Source: Peptococcaceae bacterium
GTDB taxonomy: Bacteria; Bacillota; Peptococcia; DRI-13; UBA5745
Reading direction: 5' to 3'
Length of the DNA: 20,252 bases
Assembly: GCA_031264885.1 (NCBI GenBank)
Contig: JAISDM010000221.1
Coordinates: 1-20,252 of the forward strand
Below are positions 3,805 to 12,344 of the stretch, piece by piece (position 1 is the stretch's first letter; each line of letters opens with the position of its first letter). The position numbers were made by a program, and so were the translations under genes. The notes under the pieces were generated by a model. The model saw only the letters and a list, made by a program, of their open reading frames with translations. It did no database searches and was not told the DNA's origin.

Positions 3805-6354
3805 CTACGGGATCAGTTTCCGCTCCAGGGCGGCGCGGATCACGTCTGTCATACTGTCCGCGCCCAATTTCGTGTAAATCGTGTTCAGCACCATCTTCAC
3901 CGTATTGATCGACAGATTTTGGCTGGCGGCGATCTCCGAGCGGGAGAGGCCGTGGTACAAATCGTTCAGCACCGCCGTTTCACGGGCCGACAGGCGCACG
4001 TCGTCGTTTATGTTATTGACCCTTTTGTATTCGGAGATCACTTGAGTCAGGCGCTTGGCGTAAGTGGCCGCCTTCCGGTTGATCATCTCAAGCCACGGGC
4101 GGGGGATGTCGCAGCGCTCGTCCCGCATTGCCGCGGCGGTGAGGGTGCGCATGTCCTTGCCCAGTTCGACGAAGGGCATGACTAAGTCGTTGGACAACGC
4201 CAAACCGTAGGCTTCCCGCAGCGCGGCCAGCGCCGCGGCCGTATTCTTGACTTGGTAATGGCAGGCGGCTTCCAGCGCCTTGATCTCCAGTTTGCCGAAC
4301 AGCACCGAATCCGCCCCTTGTCCGTCCTCAATGAAGGACAGCAGTTCATGATACCGTTTATCGGCGTAGTAGAATTTCGTTTTAACAAAGTTCCCGAATC
4401 CCGCGATCAGGGCGCCGAGGGAGTCCCGGGTAAAGGTTCCTTTGAGCCAGTTTGCCACAAGCTGCGGCTTGCCGATCAGAGAATAATACCAACTGGACAC
4501 GATGTCATAGGATGTGAAGCGCAGGGTATATTCGCTGATTTCCAGCTGCTTGTCCAGAGCGTCGAAAAATTCCGGGATTTTTTCAAATTTGCCTTGAGCG
4601 ATACTGACGCGCATGAGATAAAACAGCGACCGGTTCCTGATTTCATATTGATTCCGCGTTTCCGCCTTGCGCAACGCCTGGATGATGAGAGTTTCGGCGG
4701 CTTTCAGGCTGCCCTTATAAAACAGAAGCTCACCTTTGGCCAAATCATCCAATCCATACATGTAGCCGTTCAAAACGACCGCCACATGAGGAATCGCGCG
4801 GGTCAAGGCGGCTATATACTCCTCCATCGCGCCCTGCCTCGCGCTGCTCACCTTGGACGCCCAGGCGTTCATGCTGGCGCTGGTCAGGGCGACATGCACG
4901 TCATACGGGCTGAGCGTGTAATACTCATAGGCTTTTTGCAGCGGCAGGTCGAACTCATAGCGATCGGTATAAGGACTGATTAAGTATTCTATGATGCCCA
5001 GCTCTTTATACGCCCCGCAGAGAACCTGATTGTTGAAGACGGAAGCCGGCAGGGCCGAGAATTTCCGGATGCGTTCGTGGATCTCCGCGGCGGCCTCGTC
5101 ATAACGGGCCATGCTCATGAGAAGACGGGAACGCTGGGAATAATAATGACTGATTTGTTCCAATTGTTCCGCCGGCGCGCTGTCATAGACGCCGAGGACA
5201 AATTTGGCCTGCTCGAAGGGGATCTGCAGCGGGAAGTGATGCGCGATTCTGACGATCGCCGCGTAGTCGCCCACTTTATCATAATAAGAGATGGCGTCTG
5301 TCTGGTAATCGTTTTCCTTGCACCAATCCGCCGCCTTCAGGTAGGTGTCGTGTTTTTCCTCCTCGGTCAGGATGTTTTGCTTCTGCTTCAGATAATCGAG
5401 AAACAGATGGTGGATCAGGTACGCGCTCGAATAGATATCATAACGGATAAACGAGCTGACCTTTTTCATTTCGTCCACCAGGGTCTCATCCATGGCCAAA
5501 ATGGAGATCAAATCCGTGGAAAGATGGTCGATCAGCGATAACCGGACGAGAAACCGCCGCAGCCTTTCTGAGATGACGAAAAATATCTCGTCCTCGATCA
5601 TTTTAAATATATTCAGCTTCATGGCGATGCGGGCGTTCTGTTCGTGAGCGGGGGCTTTTTTCAGGGACAGCCCCACCAGGTTGATGGCAAAAGCCCATCC
5701 AAACGTGTCGCTGTAAATATTGGAAACGCTTTGTGAGGACAGGCGGATGCCCAGCAATTGAAAATACTGAGCCGTCTCATCCTCGGTGAAACGCAGTTCA
5801 TCCTCATTGATATTGACCAGGAGTCCCTTCGACAGCAGGCTGACGGTGCTGATATCCGGGTCCGCCCGTGAAATCAGCATCATCGTGATGTTGGGAAAAG
5901 GCGCTTGGGCGGCGCGCTTGATGAACCGCAGCACGGCCTCGTCTTCTATGAAATGAAAATCGTCAAACACCAGTACGTATTTTTCATTGGGCGCCAGTTC
6001 GTCCTCGGGGATGGACAGCACCTTGGCGAACTGGTCGTCTGTCTCCGGAAAGCCCAATTCCCGCATACGCTCCGCCATACGCTTGTTATAAAGCGCCAGG
6101 GTGCGCGCAAAACTCTCCCAGAACCGCGTGGCCAGATTATCACGCTGGGAGAGCTGTATCCACGCTGTGGACGCGTCGTAATTCTGGAGAAAGGCGTAGA
6201 CCGCCTGGGTCTTTCCATAGCCCGCGCCGGCGGTCACCGTAACATAGGGGCTTTTCATGGCGTCTTCCAGCAGCTTATGGATGCGCGGCCGTTCCAGATA
6301 AGCGCGGTTCTCGGGAGGAGCCGCCATTCCATTATGGAATATACGGGTTTTCAT
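3805..6354 (-). CDS. MalT-like LuxR-family regulator with STAND ATPase domain (paralog B)
   Basis: Large cytoplasmic transcription factor of 849 residues. The N-terminal ATPase has Walker A GAGYGKT (43-49) and Walker B VLVFDDFH (127-134), followed by SRADPD (about 157-162). A long helical middle region resembles the TPR-like sensor part of MalT. The C-terminal LuxR/GerE helix-turn-helix (788-835) reads LSARETAVLNDLYHGLSRSE, then NTVKMVLNTIYTKLG. MalT-class proteins are activators switched by ATP and an inducer; the inducer here is unknown. The ATG overlaps the stop of the upstream paralog (ATGA at 6351-6354), so the two are translationally coupled. AGGG lies nine bases before the start. It is homologous to its neighbour over the whole length but differs in the recognition helix. 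Confidence 0.9.
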   Translation of the reverse strand: MKTRIFHNGMAAPPENRAYLERPRIHKLLEDAMKSPYVTVTAGAGYGKTQAVYAFLQNYDASTAWIQLSQRDNLATRFWESFARTLALYNKRMAERMRELGFPETDDQFAKVLSIPEDELAPNEKYVLVFDDFHFIEDEAVLRFIKRAAQAPFPNITMMLISRADPDISTVSLLSKGLLVNINEDELRFTEDETAQYFQLLGIRLSSQSVSNIYSDTFGWAFAINLVGLSLKKAPAHEQNARIAMKLNIFKMIEDEIFFVISERLRRFLVRLSLIDHLSTDLISILAMDETLVDEMKKVSSFIRYDIYSSAYLIHHLFLDYLKQKQNILTEEEKHDTYLKAADWCKENDYQTDAISYYDKVGDYAAIVRIAHHFPLQIPFEQAKFVLGVYDSAPAEQLEQISHYYSQRSRLLMSMARYDEAAAEIHERIRKFSALPASVFNNQVLCGAYKELGIIEYLISPYTDRYEFDLPLQKAYEYYTLSPYDVHVALTSASMNAWASKVSSARQGAMEEYIAALTRAIPHVAVVLNGYMYGLDDLAKGELLFYKGSLKAAETLIIQALRKAETRNQYEIRNRSLFYLMRVSIAQGKFEKIPEFFDALDKQLEISEYTLRFTSYDIVSSWYYSLIGKPQLVANWLKGTFTRDSLGALIAGFGNFVKTKFYYADKRYHELLSFIEDGQGADSVLFGKLEIKALEAACHYQVKNTAAALAALREAYGLALSNDLVMPFVELGKDMRTLTAAAMRDERCDIPRPWLEMINRKAATYAKRLTQVISEYKRVNNINDDVRLSARETAVLNDLYHGLSRSEIAASQNLSINTVKMVLNTIYTKLGADSMTDVIRAALERKLIP

Positions 6355-8909
6355 AGCGTATCCCTAATCAAATTCCGGCTCAGCGCGACGCGGATGACAT
6401 CCGCCGGATTGTCCGCGCCCAGCTTCGTGTAAATGGAATTCTGCGTCATCTTCACCGTATTGACCGGCAGACGCCGGTTCGCGGCGATCTGTGACCGGGA
6501 AATCCCCTGGTACAGGTCGTTCAGAATATCCAGCTCTCTGGAGGATAACTGTATGTCGTCGCTGATGTTGTTCGCCCGTTTGTATTCCGAAGCCACAATC
6601 GCCAGCCGCTTGGCGTAGGTCGCCGCCTTCCGACCGACCGTTTCCAGCCACGGCCGGGGGATCGGGCAGTCCTTGTCGCGGGCGGCCGCGGCGGTAAGCG
6701 CGCGCATGTCCTTGCCCAGCTCGATAAAAGGCATGGTCAATTCGTTGGACAGCGCCAGGTCATAAGCCTCCCCCAGCGCGGTCAGCGCCGCGTCTCTTTG
6801 TTTGGTTTGGTACCGGCAGACGGCTTCCAGCACCTTCATCTCCAATCTGCCGAACAATACGCCGCTCAGGTTTTGTTCGCTCTCGATAAAGGCCAGCAGT
6901 TCGTCGTAACGGCGGCTGAGGTAGTAGTATCTCGCCCGAACCGCGTTGCCGAAGCTAGCGTTGAAGAAACCGAGAGCGCCTTGGGCAAAATTGCCCTTGA
7001 TCCAGGCGGCCACGTTCTGATCCTGGCCAATCATCGTGTAATACCAGCCGGATACGATCTCGAAAGTGGTAAAACGGGGCAAATAGTCGGGAAATTCCAA
7101 CTGCGCCTCCAACTGCCTGAATATTTCCTGGATTCTTTCATAATTCCCCTGCGCCGTGCCGACGCGCAGGAGGTAGAACAGCGCCCGGTTGCGCACCTCG
7201 TACTGTTTGCGCGCTTCCGATTTGTACAGCGCGTGGGCAATGAATTTCTCGGCCAATTCCAAACGGCCCTTGTAAAACTGAAGTTCGGCTTTGGCCAGAT
7301 CATCCGTTCCGGCCATGCAGCCGTTCAATACGTTTTCCATATGGGGAATCGCGCGCTCCAACACGGCGATGTACTCTTCCATCGCGCCGCCGCGCACCGT
7401 GCCCACCTTGGAGACCCAAGCGTCCATACTGATGCTGGTGACGGCGCCGAATTGGGGATAAGGGCTGAGACGGTAGTATTCGTCCGCTTTCGCCAGCGCC
7501 AAATCAAGGTCGTAACGGTCGGTGCGGGGCGCCTCCAAATCACTGGCGAAGGCCAGGGCTTCGTAGGCGCCGCAGAGTACCTGGCAGTTGAAATCGGAAC
7601 GGGGCAGGGCGGAATACTTCTGGATGCGCTCGCTGATTTCCGCGGCGGCTTCCGCGTAACGACCCAGGCTCAGCAGAAGGCGCGTATGCTGGATGTGGTA
7701 ACGGGCGATGCCCTCCAGCAGAGACCGGGGTCCGCGCTCATAGACGTCGAGTATGAATTTGGCCGAATTCATGGGGATTTGCAGCGGAAAATGATAGACG
7801 ATGTCGATGATCGGCTCATATTCTCCGGCTTTCTCATAATAGGAGACCGCGTCCATCTTGTAATCGTTGGCGTCGCACCAGCGCGCCGCCTTCAGATAGG
7901 TGTCGCGCTTCTCCTCTTCTGTGAGGATGTTTTGCTTCTGCCGCAGATAATCGAGGAACAGATGATGAATCAAGTATGCTTGCGTATAGATATCATAGCG
8001 GATAAACGCGCTGATTTTGTTCATCTCATCCACCAGGCTTTGATCTTCGGCCAGAATGGGGATCAAATCCGTAGAAAGGTGGTCGATCAGCGACAGGCGG
8101 ATCAAAAAACGTCTTAATTTTTCCGAGGCCACAAGAAAAACATCGTCCTCAATCATTTTAAAGATATTCAGCTTCATCGCCGCCCGGGCCTCCCGCTCCT
8201 GGGACGGCGCTTTCTTCAGCGACAGGCCGATCAGGCTGATGGCGAAGGCCCATCCGGAGGTGTCGTTATAGATATTGGAAAGGCTCTGGGCGGTCAGGGG
8301 GACGCCCAGCAGCTGGAAATACCGCGCCGTCTCTTCTTCGGTAAAGCGCAGATCATCCTCGCTGACGCCGACCACAAGCCCTTTGGACAGCATACCGACG
8401 ATGTTGACGTCGGGTTCCGCCCGTGAGATCATAACCGTCGTCAGATTGGGGAAGGGCGATCGGACGGAACGGCTGATGAAGCGCAGGACGGATTTGTTTT
8501 CTATTAAATGGAAGTCGTCAAATACGATTACGTTCTTTTCGTTGAACGGAATCTCGTCCTCCGGGATCGAAAGATAGTTCATGAACTGATCTTCCGTCTC
8601 GGGGAAGCCCACATCCAGAAGCCGTTCCGCGAAATGTTTATCGTACATCATAATGGTCCGCGCGAAATTCTCCCAAAACCGCGCGCCCAGATTGTCGCGC
8701 TCGGACAACTGTATCCAGGTGGTGACGGCGCCGTACCGCTGAAGAAAGGAATAAACCGCCTGGGTCTTGCCGTAGCCCGCGCCGGCGGAAACGGTAACGA
8801 GGGGGCTGCGCAGGGCGTCTTCCAGCAGTCTGTGGACGCGGGGGCGTTCCAGATAAGCGCGGTTCTCCGGGGTGATGGGCAGTCCGCTGTGATATATGCG
8901 AGTATTCAT
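6351..8909 (-). CDS. MalT-like LuxR-family regulator with STAND ATPase domain (paralog A)
   Basis: Sister of the gene at 3805-6354, 852 residues. Walker A GAGYGKT lies at 43-49, a Walker B-like VIVFDDFH follows at about 127-134, and the LuxR-type helix-turn-helix is at 788-835 (LSSRELDILNDLYQGISRSQ, then NTVKMTQNSIYTKLG). The sequence matches the paralog throughout, indicating tandem duplication. ATG 8909 is chosen because MNTRIYHSG aligns with MKTRIFHNG of the paralog; a GTG at 8921 is in frame but adds only four residues. The ribosome binding site is weak (AGAAG, 13 nt upstream). A well-formed promoter lies at 8962-8990. Probably a DNA-binding activator with ATP-dependent oligomerisation. 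Target genes are not evident nearby; a histidine kinase gene diverges from it. Confidence 0.9.
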   Translation of the reverse strand: MNTRIYHSGLPITPENRAYLERPRVHRLLEDALRSPLVTVSAGAGYGKTQAVYSFLQRYGAVTTWIQLSERDNLGARFWENFARTIMMYDKHFAERLLDVGFPETEDQFMNYLSIPEDEIPFNEKNVIVFDDFHLIENKSVLRFISRSVRSPFPNLTTVMISRAEPDVNIVGMLSKGLVVGVSEDDLRFTEEETARYFQLLGVPLTAQSLSNIYNDTSGWAFAISLIGLSLKKAPSQEREARAAMKLNIFKMIEDDVFLVASEKLRRFLIRLSLIDHLSTDLIPILAEDQSLVDEMNKISAFIRYDIYTQAYLIHHLFLDYLRQKQNILTEEEKRDTYLKAARWCDANDYKMDAVSYYEKAGEYEPIIDIVYHFPLQIPMNSAKFILDVYERGPRSLLEGIARYHIQHTRLLLSLGRYAEAAAEISERIQKYSALPRSDFNCQVLCGAYEALAFASDLEAPRTDRYDLDLALAKADEYYRLSPYPQFGAVTSISMDAWVSKVGTVRGGAMEEYIAVLERAIPHMENVLNGCMAGTDDLAKAELQFYKGRLELAEKFIAHALYKSEARKQYEVRNRALFYLLRVGTAQGNYERIQEIFRQLEAQLEFPDYLPRFTTFEIVSGWYYTMIGQDQNVAAWIKGNFAQGALGFFNASFGNAVRARYYYLSRRYDELLAFIESEQNLSGVLFGRLEMKVLEAVCRYQTKQRDAALTALGEAYDLALSNELTMPFIELGKDMRALTAAAARDKDCPIPRPWLETVGRKAATYAKRLAIVASEYKRANNISDDIQLSSRELDILNDLYQGISRSQIAANRRLPVNTVKMTQNSIYTKLGADNPADVIRVALSRNLIRDTL

Positions 8910-8961
8910 GGATGCGATCACACTTCTTTTGGATACAGGAGGAAACTGAACGATTAAGTGA

Positions 8962-8990
8962 ATTATAACTTAGTCTATCAAAAAAAGCAA
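8962..8990 (-). promoter_or_regulatory. Sigma-A promoter of the twin LuxR operon
   Basis: On the minus strand TTGCTT (8990-8985) and a perfect TATAAT (8967-8962) are 17 nt apart. Transcription would begin near 8955, giving a leader of about 45 nt before ATG 8909. Confidence 0.68.
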
Positions 8991-9042
8991 TATTCACTGG
9001 GGGGTATTTTGCGATTTTACAAAGCCGGCTCCGGGAGTGTAA

Positions 9043-9152
9043 ACGTGATTCGCGAAACGGACCCGGCGGCGAATTTTGTGATCCGGAGAGGGGGCCGCGC
9101 GGCAAATTTCGCGATTCGGGAAAGGGGCTGTACGGCGAATTTTGTGATTTCG
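9043..9152. repeat. 33-bp tandem repeat (three full units plus partial)
   Basis: Units start with GATTCGCGAA (about 9047), GATCCGGAGA (about 9080) and GATTCGGGAA (about 9113), and each ends with GGCGAATTTTGT or GGCAAATTTCGC. A partial fourth unit (GATTTCGATTTG) follows. Translated on the plus strand they give an 11-residue period (AANFVIR, AANFAIR, TANFVIS). There is no ribosome binding site for that frame, so I regard it as a degenerate minisatellite in the divergent spacer rather than a gene. I saw no convincing promoter for the plus-strand kinase gene in 9150-9250. Confidence 0.72.
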
Positions 9153-9255
9153 ATTTGTTTGAATTCGGATATATCGCGCGATTGAACGGGGTGGCATGAT
9201 AACAGCAGGAAGTTTTCAATATTCCAATGCGCCGGCAGGCGACGAAGGAGTGATG

Positions 9256-12075
9256 ATGATTATGTCGGTACGCGTCAAAGTGTTTCTCGTGATCGTGTCC
9301 ATTGTTGTGATGATTACAGCCGCCAACATGGGGATGGGCATGCTCTTCACGCAGAACCGTATTCTGGAGACGGTGGAAAGCGATATGGCCGTGGTCGCCG
9401 ATATCGCGGACAAGCTGATTACCAGCCAAATCAACTTGCTGAAGGCAAACGCGTCCTCTGTGGCGCATCATTTGCAGGGCTTGAGCGGCGAAGCGCTGCG
9501 TGAGGCGATGGCGGAGCAGGCAGACGCTTATGAGGATTTCATGGGGCTGACGGTTTTTGACCGGGAAGGGGTTGTGGACGCTTACGGGGACTCGCCCACG
9601 TCGGTGGCGATGCTGAACGGCGAATACATGCCCAAAGCCTTCGACGGCGAGATGATCATCTCGACCACGCGCCTGGACTACGCGACTCAGAAGCTGGTGT
9701 TCCACGTTTGCGTTCCGATGGCCGGCGGCCGCGTTCTGTCGGTGACGGTTCCGGGGCAGATTTTCAGCGATTTTTTGCGGGATTTCAAGGTTTGGGAAAC
9801 GGGCAACATCTTTATGTTCGACGCGCAGGGGACCATGATCGCCAATTATCGCGAGGAGATGGTGGAACGGCGCAGCAATTTTATCCATATGGCAAAGACC
9901 GATCCGGACATGAAGGAATTGGGGGAATTCTCCGAGCGCGTAATCGGCGGCGGCCGGGGCGTGGGCAGGTATGTTTATCAGGGAGTGGAGCGGCTGTGCG
10001 TGTATACGCCGGTCACGGGATCCAAAGTGGGCTGGGTTCTCGCCGTGGCGGCGCCCCTTTCGGAAAGCCCGGCGGCGCATGTGCAGGAGGGTTTGATGTT
10101 CGCGGCGGTTATTTTTCTGATCGTTGGGGTTTTGGCCGCGGTCGTGGTATCCGGCAAGCTCGCGAAGCCTTTCCAGCAGATTGAGGAGCAAAACGCCCAT
10201 CTCGCCGAGTTGAACGAAACCGCCAAAAGCGCGTCGCGGGCCAAAAGCCGTTTCCTCGCCAATATGAGTCATGAGATGCGCACGCCGCTGAACGCGGTGG
10301 TGGGGCTCTCGGAGCTGATGCTTGACGCGGAGAATTCCCTGGGTGAGGAAGCGAATGAAAGTCTGAAAAAGATTCATACAGCCGGAATGACGCTGCTCAA
10401 CATCGTCAATGATATCCTGGATATTTCCAAGATCGAATCCGGAAAATTTGAACTGATGCCTACTGATTATGACGTGCCCAGTTTGATTAACGACACCATT
10501 ACCCTCAATATTATGCGCATAGGGGACAAGCCGATTCAGTTCGGTCTCCAGATTGATGAGACGCTGCCCAGCAGGTTGTTTGGGGATGAGCTCCGGGTCA
10601 AGCAGATTTGCAACAATTTGATCAGCAACGCGTTGAAGTATACAAAGGAAGGTGAGGTAGAATGGCGTTTGGACTGCGAAAGAGAAGGAGATCAAGTCTG
10701 GCTGAGTATCTGCGTCAGGGATACCGGCATCGGAATCCGCCCAGAGGATTTGGAAAAACTGTTTTCGGATTACAACCAGGTGGATACCAAATCCAATCGC
10801 AAGATCGAAGGGACTGGGCTTGGGCTGTCTATTACGAAAATGATGGTTGAGATGATGGACGGCTCTATTGAGGTGGAAAGCGAATACGGGAAAGGCAGCG
10901 TGTTCACTGTCCGCATCCGTCAGGGTTTTGTCACGGATGTACCTATCGGTGAGACCGTCGCGGAGAGCCTGAGGCAATTCAATTATTGCGACAACAAGCG
11001 CAGCAATAACGCGAAGCTGGTGCGCATCCGGCTGCCTTACGCGAAGGTTCTGGTGGTGGACGACGTTCAGACCAATCTGGATGTGGCGAAGGGCATGATG
11101 AAACCCTATGATATGCAAATAGACTGTGTGATCAGCGGTCAGCAGGCAGTCAACAGGATACGGGAGGCGAAGGTCGTCTACAACGCGGTCTTCATGGACC
11201 ATATGATGCCGGAGATGGACGGGATTGAGGCGACGCGCGTCATCCGGGAGGAAATCGGAACGGAATACGCCAGAAATATTCCCATCATCGCCCTGACGGC
11301 CAACGCGATCATCGGCAATGAAAAAATGTTTCTGGAAAACGGTTTCCAGGCGTTTATCTCCAAGCCCATCGATATTATGCAGCTGGACACGGTGATCCGG
11401 CAATGGCTGCGGAATAAGGAATTGGAAAAGGCGTATTTTGACGGGGAGGAGCATGGTGAGGACCCCGGACGCGGCGCTTCGGATGAAACAGGCGCCGGCT
11501 TGAAGATTCGAGGGATTGATATGGAAAAATGCCTCGGCCGGTTTGGGGGCGATATGGAAATATTGCTTCAGGTGCTGCGCTCCTATGCCGTCAACACAGG
11601 GCCGCTTCTGGATCAGGTCCGCGATGGGGCGGACGGCCCGGATCAACTGGCGGCTTACGCGGTGGTGACGCATGGCGTCAAGGGCAGCAGCCGGGGAATC
11701 TGCGCCGAGGCTGTGGGGGACATGGCGGAGGCGCTGGAGCGGGCGGCCAAGGCGGGGGACACGCTGTTTATTCAGGAGAACAACGGCCGGTTCATTCAAG
11801 GGGCGGAAGCCTTGCTGGAGGATCTGCGGGAAGCGCTGGACGGTTTGGACCGGGAAAGCCCCAAGCCTAAGAAGCCCGCGCCGGAAGCGGCCATGCTGGA
11901 TAAGCTGAGGGCATGCTGCGCGGATTACGATATGGATGGGATCGACGAGGCCATGGAGGCGCTTGAGGGCTTTGACTATGAGGCTCAAGGGGACCTGATC
12001 CTATGGATTCGGGAGCGGATCGACCGGATGGAGTTCGCGGAGATTCTGGAGAGGCTGCCGGGCGCGGCGGCGTAA
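9256..12075 (+). CDS. Hybrid histidine kinase with Cache-like sensor, receiver and Hpt domains
   Basis: Membrane sensor kinase of about 939 residues. One transmembrane helix (about 7-28) and a second (about 280-300, FAAVIFLIVGVLAAVVV) enclose an extracytoplasmic region resembling Cache sensors. The kinase core follows: H-box SHEMRTPLNA with phospho-acceptor His339, N-box NNLISNALKYT (about 453-463), DTGIGI (about 489-494) and GTGLGLSI. A receiver domain holds VLVVDD (598-603) and phospho-acceptor Asp648 in FMDHMMPEMDG. A C-terminal Hpt domain has THGVKGSSRG with His806. It can therefore run a full His-Asp-His relay and pass phosphate to a separate receiver, most likely the HD-GYP protein downstream. 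AAGGAG precedes three close ATGs (9253, 9256, 9262); 9256 has the best spacing. Confidence 0.92.
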   Translation: MIMSVRVKVFLVIVSIVVMITAANMGMGMLFTQNRILETVESDMAVVADIADKLITSQINLLKANASSVAHHLQGLSGEALREAMAEQADAYEDFMGLTVFDREGVVDAYGDSPTSVAMLNGEYMPKAFDGEMIISTTRLDYATQKLVFHVCVPMAGGRVLSVTVPGQIFSDFLRDFKVWETGNIFMFDAQGTMIANYREEMVERRSNFIHMAKTDPDMKELGEFSERVIGGGRGVGRYVYQGVERLCVYTPVTGSKVGWVLAVAAPLSESPAAHVQEGLMFAAVIFLIVGVLAAVVVSGKLAKPFQQIEEQNAHLAELNETAKSASRAKSRFLANMSHEMRTPLNAVVGLSELMLDAENSLGEEANESLKKIHTAGMTLLNIVNDILDISKIESGKFELMPTDYDVPSLINDTITLNIMRIGDKPIQFGLQIDETLPSRLFGDELRVKQICNNLISNALKYTKEGEVEWRLDCEREGDQVWLSICVRDTGIGIRPEDLEKLFSDYNQVDTKSNRKIEGTGLGLSITKMMVEMMDGSIEVESEYGKGSVFTVRIRQGFVTDVPIGETVAESLRQFNYCDNKRSNNAKLVRIRLPYAKVLVVDDVQTNLDVAKGMMKPYDMQIDCVISGQQAVNRIREAKVVYNAVFMDHMMPEMDGIEATRVIREEIGTEYARNIPIIALTANAIIGNEKMFLENGFQAFISKPIDIMQLDTVIRQWLRNKELEKAYFDGEEHGEDPGRGASDETGAGLKIRGIDMEKCLGRFGGDMEILLQVLRSYAVNTGPLLDQVRDGADGPDQLAAYAVVTHGVKGSSRGICAEAVGDMAEALERAAKAGDTLFIQENNGRFIQGAEALLEDLREALDGLDRESPKPKKPAPEAAMLDKLRACCADYDMDGIDEAMEALEGFDYEAQGDLILWIRERIDRMEFAEILERLPGAAA

Positions 12076-12290
12076 GACGGGGGCGGCTCACGGCGGCTGC
12101 GCAAGGCGGCTGCGCATGAATGACGCGGCGCAAGGGGCCGCGCAAGGCGGTGACACGCGGCAAAATGCGGCTCAGGACGACTTCAGGGCGACCCAGGACG
12201 GCTCACGGCGGGCTCACGGCGGCAAAGGGGCCGCGCGCGAACGGCGCGGCGCAAAGGATGGATACGAGGATTACAGTTTTGGCGTTACAT
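12076..12290. other. GC-rich, internally repetitive intergenic spacer
   Basis: The spacer between kinase and HD-GYP genes is built from short repeated words: CGGCTGCGCA twice near 12095-12118, GGCTCACGGCGG at three places, and GGGGCCGCGC twice. A 70-codon plus-strand frame crosses it but has low-complexity composition and no ribosome binding site. I see no gene, and no promoter for the downstream gene. Confidence 0.5.
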
Positions 12291-12292
12291 GT

Positions 12293-12319
12293 GTCATTCC
12301 GGGCTTGTCCCGGAATCCA
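12293..12319. repeat. Palindromic REP-like repeat, third copy
   Basis: The arms ATTCCGGG and CCCGGAAT enclose CTTGT, giving the same 27-bp unit as the tandem pair at 3731-3793 in the opposite orientation. It sits 12 bp before the ribosome binding site of the HD-GYP gene. A hairpin here might affect transcription between the two signalling genes, but no U-run follows it. Confidence 0.8.
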
Positions 12320-12344
12320 GGCCATTGATTAAGGAGGGATTCAA

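Noticed and set aside
6798..8117. Plus-strand open frame of 439 codons opposite LuxR paralog A
   Set aside because: Antisense shadow of a clearly coding region; no ribosome binding site or family motif.
9043..9152. CRISPR array
   Set aside because: The 33-bp units are contiguous with no spacers, are degenerate, and no cas genes are nearby.
8958..9185. Small protein with 11-residue repeats on the plus strand
   Set aside because: The frame begins inside the minus-strand promoter region, has no ribosome binding site, and is explained by a repeat whose period is divisible by three. It is kept as a repeat, not a gene.
8638..11988. Very long minus-strand open frame (1116 codons) opposite the hybrid kinase gene
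   Set aside because: Its translation is His/Arg/Gln-rich with no recognisable domain, and it lies antisense to a kinase with every catalytic motif intact. It also runs into the 5' part of a LuxR gene in another frame. It is a by-product of GC-biased codon use.
12116..12328. Plus-strand open frame of 70 codons between the kinase and HD-GYP genes
   Set aside because: Low-complexity GC-rich repeats, ending in a REP-like palindrome, without a ribosome binding site.
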